64,000 nucleotides of DNA from Niastella sp. OAS944. GTDB taxonomy: Bacteria > Bacteroidota > Bacteroidia > Chitinophagales > Chitinophagaceae. The notes under the pieces were generated by a model. That model saw only the letters and a program-made list of their open reading frames with translations, made no database searches and was not told the origin of the DNA. The stretch is from positions 868,001 through 932,000 of the forward strand of contig JANUBW010000001.1 in the NCBI GenBank assembly GCA_024809215.1, in the 5' to 3' direction. A program made the translations under genes and the position numbers. This document shows positions 55,735-64,000 of the stretch, piece after piece; the first letter of the stretch is position 1; every line of letters begins with the position of its first letter.

Positions 55735-57822
55735 TTACTTCTTTAATTCCAATATTGAACCTCTAACTGATCTGTCTCCTACTTTAAGTTTGTAAATAAG
55801 TGACTGATTACTTAAACGTGTGCTGAATTGTACGGTTTTTGAAATACCGGCATCTATCTTTCCATCAAAAGCAATTCCCACGCGTTGTCCCTGTATATTG
55901 AACACTTCAAGAACAGCACGGCCACTTATTGGTGAAACAAAGCGGAAGTTTACCGTATTACTGAAAGGATTGGGGTAGGCCTTTACCTGCAACTCTGTGC
56001 TTATTGGTACAGCAGTAGTCTTAGGATCAACTACAGGCATGCTCTTGTTGAGCGTTTTTACCGGTTGTTTAGTAGTTGGACTGGTAAGAGTAACCGGCGC
56101 TGATGTAATTGTTTCCTGAGTACTTTGTCTTGCAGGAAGCGTATTTGACACTACACAGGTATCGATTCTGATAACCTGTTTTGTTTCTTTTTTATTACCA
56201 CAGGCATCAATAGCAACCCATGTTCTGTATACTGTATCAATATACATTAGCTTAACACCACAGCCATTATTTGGTGCACTGGCTGTTCCGGTATTCAATG
56301 GGTTGGTAGATGCACCACATGCAATATTCTTATCATCCGGATCGGAAAGTGTAAGCACTGAATTCACTTTTACATCAACTTTCAACGAGCAGGTTGTATT
56401 ACCAAAACCGCTTGCAGAAGTCAATGCAAGTTTAACGGTGTATTCAGTATTACATGCCGTAGCTGCGGTTACGTTAAACGAATTAGTGTTGGTTGTTGTT
56501 CCCGGAATAGCATTGTTAGTATTGTTTTCCAACGTCCATGCGGCTGTGAAGCCTGTCGGCAGCGCATCGGCTCCAGGTTGTCCATCAGGATTATAAATGT
56601 ATGTATTAACACTCTTTGGACAAACCGGGTTTGGACCCGTTACCGTACATGGCGGAGCGGAACCTGTTACGTTAATACAAATGGTATCCTTGTCATCGCA
56701 GTTCAGTCCGTTTGATGCCGTTGCTATGATCCTGTACGTTTTACCGAAAGCATTAGCACTTTTGACTTCAAAAGTACCGTTCTTCCCATTAGGTGTGAAA
56801 GTTGCCTCTGTAGTAGGCACAGTACCACCGCTTGAATAAGTAAACGTAAAGGTAGTGGTTTGTGCTGTTGTTGTTGCTACAACATTGGCAGTCTTTATTT
56901 GAAGCGCATCGAGAATATAAAGTTCCGGACAGGCTGCTGTAGATGTATTACTCTTTGTTAAACCTGTTGTAAGGGTTGCATTAAGGTCAACCGACGGAAG
57001 CACGTCGAAATCGCCAGTTGCCATATCTTGTTGCGAAGCGCTTAATTCAGCGGAGTTCCGGGTTTCCATTAAGAATTGTTGGAAACATAAATTACCCAAC
57101 CTGGTGAGGTCAACGCTTCCTTCAAAAAAAGAACCGGTAACATAAAGGCCAACAGGACCGCCTTTTGATTGATAACTCCATTTTGTTACAACAGTGTCCG
57201 GTACATCTTTTGGTGCGCTGTTAACCATCGCAGCTGCCGGAGCAGTGGATGTTGTAAGTAATTGAAAAGTGGCCTTGCCACCACTGTACCCGAGAAACGT
57301 ATATATTTTAATGTCTACAGTACCGCCACCATTAACGAAATTACTTAGTATCAGCAGGTCGCCATACTCCGGCGGGGTAGCGCTCAGGTTAGCCGCCTTA
57401 TGGTCGCCATTAAATGTACCGTCGGGTTTTGGGAACACATCATTTAAAAAGAACCAGAAACCGATCTGGGCGGTACCGTTTATGGCAGTGCGGTCGCCAC
57501 AGAAATACAGCGTTGAGCCAATAAGGGCCACAGCGGTGTTTTGAATGTCGCCCTTATCATTAGTACTACCTCTATTCCAATGCCATTTAGTAGGAAGTAT
57601 GTTATCATCCTGGCTGCCCTGTGTAAACTGATCATCATTTGAATTGGTAGAGTCGTGTAAAAATGTTTTGGCAGCGGCGTTGCTGCCATTTAATACTGCA
57701 GGCCAGTCTTTGGGGTCTCCATCAACAGTAATCGTTTGGGCAAAAAGAGCCGTCATAGAAAAACTGAGCACAAGAAGCAATAACAAGTTTCTGATAATGC
57801 GCGTTAGTAGTTGATGATTCAT
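55735..57822 (-). CDS. Secreted T9SS-tailed protein of unknown function
   Basis: A 695-residue protein with a signal peptide (LLLLLVLSFSMTALFAQ). ITVDGDPKDWP (just after cleavage) resembles the start of DOMON/carbohydrate-binding-9-like domains; that is a guess. The middle has Ig/PKD-like repeats (about 320-520), with HYR-like sequence around 490-540. The end (KAYPNPFSNTVNFRF to the C-terminus) is a type A T9SS sorting domain. I chose the ATG at 57822; a GTG at 57831 is also in frame. Confidence 0.78.
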   Translation of the reverse strand: MNHQLLTRIIRNLLLLLVLSFSMTALFAQTITVDGDPKDWPAVLNGSNAAAKTFLHDSTNSNDDQFTQGSQDDNILPTKWHWNRGSTNDKGDIQNTAVALIGSTLYFCGDRTAINGTAQIGFWFFLNDVFPKPDGTFNGDHKAANLSATPPEYGDLLILSNFVNGGGTVDIKIYTFLGYSGGKATFQLLTTSTAPAAAMVNSAPKDVPDTVVTKWSYQSKGGPVGLYVTGSFFEGSVDLTRLGNLCFQQFLMETRNSAELSASQQDMATGDFDVLPSVDLNATLTTGLTKSNTSTAACPELYILDALQIKTANVVATTTAQTTTFTFTYSSGGTVPTTEATFTPNGKNGTFEVKSANAFGKTYRIIATASNGLNCDDKDTICINVTGSAPPCTVTGPNPVCPKSVNTYIYNPDGQPGADALPTGFTAAWTLENNTNNAIPGTTTNTNSFNVTAATACNTEYTVKLALTSASGFGNTTCSLKVDVKVNSVLTLSDPDDKNIACGASTNPLNTGTASAPNNGCGVKLMYIDTVYRTWVAIDACGNKKETKQVIRIDTCVVSNTLPARQSTQETITSAPVTLTSPTTKQPVKTLNKSMPVVDPKTTAVPISTELQVKAYPNPFSNTVNFRFVSPISGRAVLEVFNIQGQRVGIAFDGKIDAGISKTVQFSTRLSNQSLIYKLKVGDRSVRGSILELKK

Positions 57823-58345
57823 AAGTAACACTTTTTGATGTTAAAAAATAGTACTGATGCAGAATATTACTTTCCAACGGTGTCAGGAGCCCGCGCAACA
57901 GGTTGTATATAGTAAATTATATATTGGGAACTTCCATTTTCATCATACGACATATAGTATCGGTTTAACAGATAGACAATGGTATACCTGTTCGACACTT
58001 CATAGCATTACAGCCATGACTTGCCGATCCTGTTCAACAATAAAATGCCTGTGCTTTTTGCAAACAGCAATACTGTAAAGAAGCAGCTCTGTTTAACACT
58101 ACTCAATGCGGAGATTGGAGAAATTAGTGATATACACTTTCCCTGAAACGATTAATCTTAATACGGATGTGCTGGCAAGAATGATGGATTAATGAGGGAG
58201 CGAATCTATTCTTAAAAAATCAGGTTGATTAGAAGGGACACAAATCAGGCCCTAAGGTATAAACAATATTTATAATAATTATGCATTGTTAATAAGAATC
58301 ATATTGATACCCATTTTCCTTTTTATTGAGATCAATGAAATGAAA
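57823..58345. other. Non-coding gap
   Basis: About 520 nt upstream of the T9SS-tailed gene. A 73-codon frame at 57857 on the plus strand has no coding character. No word array is visible. Confidence 0.45.
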
Positions 58346-58366
58346 AAGCCCCGGTGAAGGGGCTTA
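58346..58366 (-). terminator. Terminator of the six-gene operon
   Basis: AAGCCCC and GGGGCTT pair over GGTGAA. On the minus strand it stands 9 nt after the zinc-ribbon gene stop and is followed by TTTCATTTCATT. Confidence 0.7.
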
Positions 58367-58374
58367 TCAACAAA

Positions 58375-58857
58375 TTAATTACCATTCTTCTTCAGTGCAA
58401 TGATCTTTGCTATATAGTCCATCAATTCAGTTTTTGCCTGCAGATACTCGCTATTTTCGCCAGGAGAAACTGGTTTAGGTTGCAGTAGTTGCTCGGCTAT
58501 TTCCTCAACCTCTAAATTTTCTACAAAATACAATTGAACAACCTGCTCAACGAACTCATTTATGTAAGCATCAAAATCACTCGCCCGTTGCATAGCATTC
58601 TGATCATTGCTTTTTAATTTCCTTCTTTCAGTGGCCGACAGTTCTGTAGTGAGGTAAGTAAGATCTACCGGTACTGTATTCACCATGTCGGCAGCAACTG
58701 TTTTCAAACCATTGCAGTAAGCACAATTGCCGGGTAACCATTGCATTTCTTTCTTTAATCTTTTAATATCATTTTCATCAACATGGCCCTTACCAAGGCA
58801 TCTGGGACAGGTTACCTGGTCATTTGATCTTTTGAAAAATCTATTTAAAAAGTTCAT
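58375..58857 (-). CDS. Small zinc-ribbon protein
   Basis: A 160-residue cytoplasmic protein I cannot name. CPRCLGKGHV (17-26) and CAYCNG (about 45-50) form a DnaJ-like CxxCxGxG / CxxC ribbon. The rest is helical and acidic (about 70-160) with EQVVQLYFVENLEVEEIAEQLL. It is the last gene of a run of six. The zinc-ribbon call is based on the cysteine spacing only. Confidence 0.65.
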   Translation of the reverse strand: MNFLNRFFKRSNDQVTCPRCLGKGHVDENDIKRLKKEMQWLPGNCAYCNGLKTVAADMVNTVPVDLTYLTTELSATERRKLKSNDQNAMQRASDFDAYINEFVEQVVQLYFVENLEVEEIAEQLLQPKPVSPGENSEYLQAKTELMDYIAKIIALKKNGN

Positions 58858-58894
58858 CTATTAAAATTGTAGGGTTAAAAGGTTCTATATCTGA

Positions 58895-60058
58895 TTATGA
58901 TAACAGCTCAATGATGGCTGCGTTATTCTGTGTTTGGGCAAGCGATAATGCAGTATGGCCACCTTCAGCTTCAATTAACCTATCGGCGCCATGCGCCAGC
59001 AATACTTTCAAGATATCAATGTGCCCCATTTCTGCAGCTCGATGCAAAGCCGTAAAACCACGGTCATCGCGGTGGTTAATTGTAGCGCCCGATTGTAACA
59101 ACAGGTTCACCTTATCGATGTTATTTGATTGTACTGCATTCATAACAGGCGTAGCTCCTTCCAATGAAGCAACGTTGGGATCGGCACCAAGCGCCAATAA
59201 TTTTTCCATAGCTTCAAAAGGACCGGCCACCGCCCAATGCAATGGGGCCAACCCATCCTGAGCAAGTGTATTTTTATGGATGCCGGCACTTATATGCTTT
59301 TCAATTCCATCTATATCGCCCCGGGCAACTGCTATATGTAACAGGGAGTGTGACCTAAGTTTACCATTGGTAACTGGAATGAAATTCAAATCAAAGGTGC
59401 CAACCTGCGCCATATTTCCAAACATTGAAAATGCCCAAAGGCCGGCTTCCTTTGAGTTTGGTCCCAGCTCTTTAAGTAAAGGGGCAGGCACTACTTCATT
59501 AATACCGTGACTTATGACCAGGTAATTCAGCACTGCCTTTGTAAATGCAGGGTCTTCATCGCCCATGAATTCACCAGTTATACTTTTTATGATCAGTTGA
59601 TCATTTTCCTGAATGGTCTTTGCAATAACATGCACGCGGCGCGTCCAGCTGCGAACAAAGATCAAATTTTCGCCAGTATAAAAAATGGCCCATTTATGTT
59701 CCATTGTATCCGGAATAAACAAAACGCCGGGCGCCAGATAACCATCTATTGGAATAACCAGGTTGGTTGTGATTGTTTTGTCATATAAAGGTTGTTGCCC
59801 CCAAAACACGGTACCATCTTCACCACCATACGATACCGCATTGGTAGCCATTTGCGGGTCTTTCGATGATGAGAGCATGGAAAGCGTTATGGGCCGTAGA
59901 TCGAGCAACGGTATGTTCCAGGGACTATTTTCAGGCGCTATTAACGGTAACACTTCGGAACCTGCTTGTGGCGTTTCAGCAATTGTATCGGGTACAGGAG
60001 TATTTACTTTAGGTTGCTCCTGTTTTCCTTTTCCAAAGAGTTTTTTAAAGTTGAACAT
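58895..60058 (-). CDS. Ankyrin-repeat protein with novel N-terminal domain
   Basis: A 387-residue cytoplasmic protein. Residues about 35-225 form an unrecognised domain (contains WAIFYTGENLIFVRSWTRRV). Residues about 238-387 are four to five ankyrin repeats (SLLHIAVARGDIDGIEKHI; APLHWAVAGPFEAMEKLL; TPVMNAVQSNNIDKVNLL; TALHRAAEMGHIDILKVLLAHGAD; TALSLAQTQNNAAIIELL). Ankyrin repeats bind proteins. The gene lies 37 nt upstream of the zinc-ribbon gene, and the N-terminal 30 residues are a basic/Pro-rich linker. Confidence 0.85.
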   Translation of the reverse strand: MFNFKKLFGKGKQEQPKVNTPVPDTIAETPQAGSEVLPLIAPENSPWNIPLLDLRPITLSMLSSSKDPQMATNAVSYGGEDGTVFWGQQPLYDKTITTNLVIPIDGYLAPGVLFIPDTMEHKWAIFYTGENLIFVRSWTRRVHVIAKTIQENDQLIIKSITGEFMGDEDPAFTKAVLNYLVISHGINEVVPAPLLKELGPNSKEAGLWAFSMFGNMAQVGTFDLNFIPVTNGKLRSHSLLHIAVARGDIDGIEKHISAGIHKNTLAQDGLAPLHWAVAGPFEAMEKLLALGADPNVASLEGATPVMNAVQSNNIDKVNLLLQSGATINHRDDRGFTALHRAAEMGHIDILKVLLAHGADRLIEAEGGHTALSLAQTQNNAAIIELLS

Positions 60059-60091
60059 AAAGGCGTTAAGGTTTTATTTGACAGTTACGTT

Positions 60092-60487
60092 CTAATATAA
60101 ATAAGGCAATATAAATATAATCGTAAGGTATGTCCAGAACAGGGCCAGCGTTATATGCACTGTAGTTTCAAACGTTTTTCCCTTCCAAAGCTTTGAGGAA
60201 TATCCAAAGAATTGAATAATTAATCGTGCGCCCCAAAAGATGCCTATGCCCAATGATATTCGTTTACCCAATGGTGTTTCTATCAGTTCACTGGCAGAGG
60301 TGAGGCAAAGTAAGCCAACCAAAAACACGGCAAATGCAATAAAGAACGAATGCACATACATGATCTGCCGGTTTATTAAAGTCAATTTACCTAAATCCTG
60401 CTTCCAACTAAAATATTTTGGGAAGTAAAAATGCAGCAAGGCCAGGGTTATTAACAGGATACCGATTATCTTAAAGTGTATTTCCAT
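60092..60487 (-). CDS. Four-helix membrane protein
   Basis: A 131-residue protein with four hydrophobic helices (about 5-22, 45-65, 78-94, 108-130). No family motif recognised. It lies 13 nt after the methyltransferase gene and 33 nt before the ankyrin gene. Confidence 0.65.
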   Translation of the reverse strand: MEIHFKIIGILLITLALLHFYFPKYFSWKQDLGKLTLINRQIMYVHSFFIAFAVFLVGLLCLTSASELIETPLGKRISLGIGIFWGARLIIQFFGYSSKLWKGKTFETTVHITLALFWTYLTIIFILPYLY

Positions 60488-60500
60488 TTAAATAAAAGAG

Positions 60501-61253
60501 TTAAGGGGTACAACTGAATACGCTCATAAAGGGAGTGAATTTTGTTTCACTGAAAGAAGAAAACCCTGCCTGTTTAAAAGCGTCTTTCCAGGTAGCCCGT
60601 GAGAAAAAATGCGTGAACCCCACTGAGAAAGCCACAAAGTTTGGGAAATCGCGCAAATGTTCTACCATAATCACTTGTGCGCCGGGTTTACAAATGCGAT
60701 AACATTCTTTCAGAAACAAGATCTTTTCAGCATGCGATCTTATTTCATGCGCCGCCGATAAAAGAAAAACAAGATTTACGCTTTTATCTTCAACAGGTAT
60801 AGCATTGGAAGCTATTGTTCTTGTATTGGGATAAACCAAACTCACTTTACGTGCTCTTACTATAGCCGGTTCGGTATGTTGCTGTGCATTATAGAAGTCA
60901 AATACTTTTAGCTCTGCACCGGGGAACCGTTGTTTGATGATAAAACTCGTTTCATCAAAACCAGCATTTATATTAACGATGTGTGCTACGTTATCATCAT
61001 TACTGACCAATGGTTTTAACCAATGAAAATTATAATAACCCGAAAAATCGTATACCCAGGCCGAAACGATGAGGGGCATTATTAATCCATATAAAAAGGC
61101 AATTACAATTAATTTAAAAGCAAATGCAGGCCATTCAAAATAAACATATGCGGCAAAAAGCAACGTTAATATACCAAGCCCCGCCACATAAAAATGACGG
61201 TTAAAACTTAAGATATTCAATACGCCCTGAAATGGCCTTCTTTTTACTTCCAT
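60501..61253 (-). CDS. Membrane-anchored SAM-like methyltransferase
   Basis: A 250-residue protein. Two N-terminal membrane helices (about 20-40 and 45-68) precede a Rossmann-like domain. The usual glycine-rich motif I is weak (VNINAGFDETS), but the acidic residue (KVFDFYN), the segment VEDKSVNLVFLLSAAHEIRS and VEHLRDFPNFVAFSVGFTHFFSRATWKDAF are typical of a membrane-bound methyltransferase subgroup. The ATG at 61253 overlaps the DUF2071 stop; an ATG at 61277 is also in frame. Confidence 0.7.
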   Translation of the reverse strand: MEVKRRPFQGVLNILSFNRHFYVAGLGILTLLFAAYVYFEWPAFAFKLIVIAFLYGLIMPLIVSAWVYDFSGYYNFHWLKPLVSNDDNVAHIVNINAGFDETSFIIKQRFPGAELKVFDFYNAQQHTEPAIVRARKVSLVYPNTRTIASNAIPVEDKSVNLVFLLSAAHEIRSHAEKILFLKECYRICKPGAQVIMVEHLRDFPNFVAFSVGFTHFFSRATWKDAFKQAGFSSFSETKFTPFMSVFSCTP

Positions 61254-61984
61254 TGTTCTACTTTTCCTTTTTTCCAATAATAGGGAATGTTGCGAATGAT
61301 AAATGCATTTGCCAGCCTGCTATCCTGAAGCTTCATCTTTTCTAAAAATGAAAAATTACAATCAATAACTTTTACGGGTGCGGGTGTCCAGTTCTCGCGC
61401 ACGCCTTCAATGATCAATACTTGCTGTTTATTTTCATTAACAGTAAAAGTAAATGGCAGCGGTCCGGCAAAACGACGGGCTTCCTTCCAGTCGGCAAAAG
61501 GAGAACCGGCAGGTAAAGCCACCTGCCCCTCTTCTCCATCTTCTATACATACTTTAAATCCCGACTTATTAGAACTTATCTCTGTTATGTTATGCAGGCG
61601 TTTTTGATTTATATCGGTAGTGGTATAATTATAATGGGTAAATGTATTCCCCATTATCTGCATTTTCTTTTTATCGGTTTCCGACTTCAAAATATACAAA
61701 CCACGTAATCGTTTGCCCGCCCGGGTGGTATACCGCACAAAAACGCGGTAACCGATGAGGAAAAAATCATTCCCTAATATTTTTGGAAACCCTTTTGGCC
61801 GTAATGCTTTTGTTTGAACCATTGCCACTGCAATGAAAGCCCATTTATCATTGAATGTATCTAACTGCAGGCATGCAGGGACCATCGGTTGTATTTGTTC
61901 TTTTGGAATGGCATAGGTGAAAACGAGAGAGCTTTCAAAAAAAGCTTCTACAGCAAAGGGATGATCTTTAAGAAAAGAGAGCAT
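61244..61984 (-). CDS. DUF2071 (YqjF-like) protein
   Basis: A 246-residue cytoplasmic protein. DUF2071 members have an acetoacetate-decarboxylase-like fold. The features VPACLQLDTFNDKWAFIAVA, FFLIGYRVFVRY and AGPLPFTF match the family layout. The function is unknown. It overlaps the downstream methyltransferase start by 10 nt and starts 2 nt after the DoxX-like gene, so expression is probably coupled. Confidence 0.7.
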   Translation of the reverse strand: MLSFLKDHPFAVEAFFESSLVFTYAIPKEQIQPMVPACLQLDTFNDKWAFIAVAMVQTKALRPKGFPKILGNDFFLIGYRVFVRYTTRAGKRLRGLYILKSETDKKKMQIMGNTFTHYNYTTTDINQKRLHNITEISSNKSGFKVCIEDGEEGQVALPAGSPFADWKEARRFAGPLPFTFTVNENKQQVLIIEGVRENWTPAPVKVIDCNFSFLEKMKLQDSRLANAFIIRNIPYYWKKGKVEQWK

Positions 61985-61986
61985 GG

Positions 61987-62364
61987 TTACTGGTGCGCCG
62001 GTTTTAATTTGAGATAAAACGTGTTATACCATATAACAAGTATGAACATGCAGGCAAATAGTAAATTTAGCCTTCCCCACAAAAGCAGATCGGGCACAAG
62101 TATAAATTCCAGCACATTCATAACTGCAATAATTACAATTTGGGTAACAGCATTTAACCGCGGCCACAGTGCTGCTACAACCCAGGCAGCCATACCAATT
62201 TCTGCAAACCCAATGGCCTTTGTAAACACAGTTGCATATTGCTCACCTAAGATCCTTGCAACAATCTGCTGATGCCGGGGCACCAGGTTCAACACCTTGC
62301 AAAAAAGGCCGTTTACTAACCATATAGCTGCAATACAATAATTTAATAGCTTGTTTATTATCAT
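61987..62364 (-). CDS. DoxX-like membrane protein
   Basis: A 125-residue protein with four hydrophobic helices; LNYCIAAIWLVNGLFCKVLN and FTKAIGFAEIGMAAWVVA are typical of the DoxX-like group. The ATG at 62364 is preferred, as the 27 codons before it cover the hairpin sequence. It is the first gene of the six-gene run. Confidence 0.7.
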   Translation of the reverse strand: MIINKLLNYCIAAIWLVNGLFCKVLNLVPRHQQIVARILGEQYATVFTKAIGFAEIGMAAWVVAALWPRLNAVTQIVIIAVMNVLEFILVPDLLLWGRLNLLFACMFILVIWYNTFYLKLKPAHQ

Positions 62365-62369
62365 ACAAA

Positions 62370-62412
62370 AACAAAAAAAGGCATCAGGTCTTCTTCGACC
62401 TAACGCCTTTTG
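62370..62412 (-). terminator. Hairpin with T run in the leader of the DoxX-like gene
   Basis: On the minus strand AAAAGGC...GGTC-GAAGAA-GACC...GCCTTTTTTT forms a terminator-like hairpin ending 5 nt before the ATG at 62364. It could be an attenuator or the end of a short upstream transcript. Confidence 0.55.
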
Positions 62413-62581
62413 TCTGGTGTTGTAAAGATAACAAACACCCGCCATACATTATAATTTTTTCGATAGAACAGCGCATACAGCAGGTATTAACATTCCTTTT
62501 AGCTGGCCGGCGCCTGTTTTAACCAAACTTTTTAAACGCCCGTTTTTACCTTTCCTGCATCATTTTAAACCAGTTATTACT

Positions 62582-63028
62582 ATGAAAAAAAATTTACAAC
62601 TGTTATGCATCTTTGCATTGAGCATAATTACCTGCACAGCACAGGAAACTACAGAACCTGTTTTAAAAAGCAGTAACCGGATAATTTTGCATTTTGACGA
62701 CACAACCGGGGTATTCACCCGTATGGGAAAATTGCTTATAGACCTTGGTTATGATATTGAATACAAAGACCGTGAATTTGGCATTCTCAGAACGAAACCC
62801 CTCATTTATTCTTCTGAGCGTAAATCCTCCGCTTCATTAAAAACGATCTTCCGCGACAGCACAGTTACACTATATTCCGATTTTGGTTTTGACGATTATA
62901 TCTATGACGTAAAGTATACAACCCAAAAGGGAATATTTACCGGCATTTCTACCAAAGCCTGGGCAGAGATGATGAAGATCGCAGAACTACTTAAACCGAA
63001 AACCATTACTTATTCCCGGTTTGAATAA
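62582..63028 (+). CDS. Small exported protein of unknown function
   Basis: A 148-residue protein with a signal peptide (LLCIFALSIITCTAQ). The mature part has RIILHFDDTTGVFTRMGKLLIDLGYDIEYKDREFGIL, a ferredoxin-like alternation of strands and helices. No family recognised. TACCTTTC at 62547-62554 is a weak -7 candidate 27 nt upstream of the ATG. It is convergent with the GH3 gene across only 14 nt. Confidence 0.65.
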   Translation: MKKNLQLLCIFALSIITCTAQETTEPVLKSSNRIILHFDDTTGVFTRMGKLLIDLGYDIEYKDREFGILRTKPLIYSSERKSSASLKTIFRDSTVTLYSDFGFDDYIYDVKYTTQKGIFTGISTKAWAEMMKIAELLKPKTITYSRFE

Positions 63029-63042
63029 GATCAGCTACAGAG

Positions 63043-64000
63043 CTATAATGATAACGCCTGTTTTAATTGTGCGGCAAACTGGTAATCGTTTCTTGCATGG
63101 GGAACTTTTTGTTGCAAACCGGTTTTACCGGCAACCCTGAGGAATTCTTCAAACCCGCCTTTTGGCACCAGGGTGATCTTCAGTGGTTCAATGGCTTTAT
63201 GTGTAACAACATCTTTATAAGAGAAATTTCGCTCACAGATCTTTTTATCGAGGCGGGCAGCAAAATCAGCCATATCCTTAGGCATTTCACCAAACTCTAT
63301 GAACCATTCGTGATAAGGCAACGTTCCATCATCTTTGATGTTGGGGGCAACGGTATATTCAACAATGGTAGCATTACATTCGTTCGCGGTTTCTGCTATC
63401 GACTTTTCTGTTTCTTCAACAGTTACGTGTTCACCAAATGCAGAAATATATTGAGCTATTCTTCCTGTGATCTCTATACGATGCGGGAATACCGTTTTAA
63501 ATCTTACCGTATCGCCGTTAATATAGCCCCACAACCCCGCATTGGTATTCAATACCATGGCATAGCTAATGCCTGTTTCTACCTCGTTCAATGAAACCCT
63601 TTTGGGATTCTCGTTGAACACTTCATTTACAGGAACAAATTCGAAGAAGATGCCATTATTCAGGATCAGTTGCATGCCTCGTTCTTCCAAACAATCCTGG
63701 TAAGCCAGCAACCCTTCGGTAGAAGGATAGGTTTCATATACATCAAATGGCATATCGATGTATTTCTTTATCTCGGGCAAAAAGGGTTCATAATCCATAC
63801 CGCTCAGAATAAGCAACTGGAAGTTGGGGAACAGTTGTTTAAAGTCATTTCCTGTTTTTTCTTTCAGTCCTCTTAAAAAAACCAACAACCAAACCGGCAT
63901 AGCAACAATGATACGGATATCATTTTTCCCTGCCAGATCGATCATTGCTCCTATCCGTTCCTTATAATCGGGAATGGCGTTTATTTCATCTGAGGGTAAC
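63043..64000 (-). CDS. GH3-family acyl-acid amido synthetase, 5' part beyond window edge
   Basis: The frame is open from the window edge to the stop at 63043 (318 residues; the protein start is outside). VYETYPSTEGLLAYQD, then NAGLWGYINGDTVRF and ITGRIAQYISAFGEHV are GH3 features: GH3 enzymes adenylate a carboxylic acid and couple it to an amine. Bacterial members have unknown substrates. The internal ATG at 63945 is not the true start, as the frame continues upstream. Confidence 0.82.
   Translation of the reverse strand, partial: LPSDEINAIPDYKERIGAMIDLAGKNDIRIIVAMPVWLLVFLRGLKEKTGNDFKQLFPNFQLLILSGMDYEPFLPEIKKYIDMPFDVYETYPSTEGLLAYQDCLEERGMQLILNNGIFFEFVPVNEVFNENPKRVSLNEVETGISYAMVLNTNAGLWGYINGDTVRFKTVFPHRIEITGRIAQYISAFGEHVTVEETEKSIAETANECNATIVEYTVAPNIKDDGTLPYHEWFIEFGEMPKDMADFAARLDKKICERNFSYKDVVTHKAIEPLKITLVPKGGFEEFLRVAGKTGLQQKVPHARNDYQFAAQLKQALSL

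Noticed and set aside
57857-58078. 73-codon open frame
   Set aside because: No signal, domain or codon pattern; convergent with no neighbour logic.

Overview
The window reads as a chromosomal segment of a Bacteroidota bacterium, most likely a member of the Chitinophagaceae (Chitinophaga/Niastella-like). The evidence is a short Bacteroidota-type primary sigma factor without region 1.1, the families DUF4249, DUF3822 and DUF1835, a B558-type sdhC-sdhA-sdhB succinate dehydrogenase, type IX secretion (T9SS) sorting tails, a TTG-N19-TAnnTTTG promoter, and few clear Shine-Dalgarno sites. The genus is inference. I saw no tRNA, rRNA, CRISPR array, transposase, integrase or prophage gene.

Left and middle part (1 to about 49 kb): mostly housekeeping genes. 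In order: an HD-domain protein (cut by the window edge) and an APC permease; a short-chain prenyl synthase; the chain bioD / 5-formyl-THF cyclo-ligase / lpxK / rnr; rsmD with a DUF3822 gene; a MATE exporter; folB with a TPR protein; trxB; an orphan DUF4249 lipoprotein; rpoD; a BlaI-type repressor with an unusual M56 peptidase-amidase-TonB-like fusion; a DeoR regulator; purM, ribF, holA; a coiled-coil membrane protein; a 1170-residue outer-membrane-like protein; a methyltransferase; an ABC-F ATPase; two tandem paralogous GT-C-like membrane proteins; sdhCAB; accD; smpB; an exported protein; parC, DUF1835 and parE; and a ModF-like twin ABC ATPase.

Right part (49 to 64 kb): more accessory. It holds a secreted M43 metallopeptidase with a T9SS tail, a small secreted carboxypeptidase-regulatory-like protein, a GH20 hexosaminidase with a PA14 domain, a papain-like lipoprotein, a second T9SS-tailed protein, a six-gene uncharacterised operon (DoxX-like, DUF2071, membrane methyltransferase, 4-TM protein, ankyrin protein, zinc-ribbon protein), a small exported protein and the 3' part of a GH3-family gene.

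Two things stand out. (1) About twenty intergenic spacers left of 49.1 kb carry arrays of degenerate words repeated with a 7-, 8- or 11-bp period, often as inverted pairs with a short loop. All six convergent gene junctions between 9 and 49 kb have one; none is seen in the three convergent junctions to the right. Several arrays run directly into stop or start codons. (2) A BlaI-type repressor gene with two identically spaced palindromic operators is translationally coupled to a membrane protein that joins an M56 (BlaR1-type) protease to an intact Amidase_3 domain and a TonB-like C-terminus. This looks like a cell-wall sensing circuit in which the sensor is itself a murein amidase.
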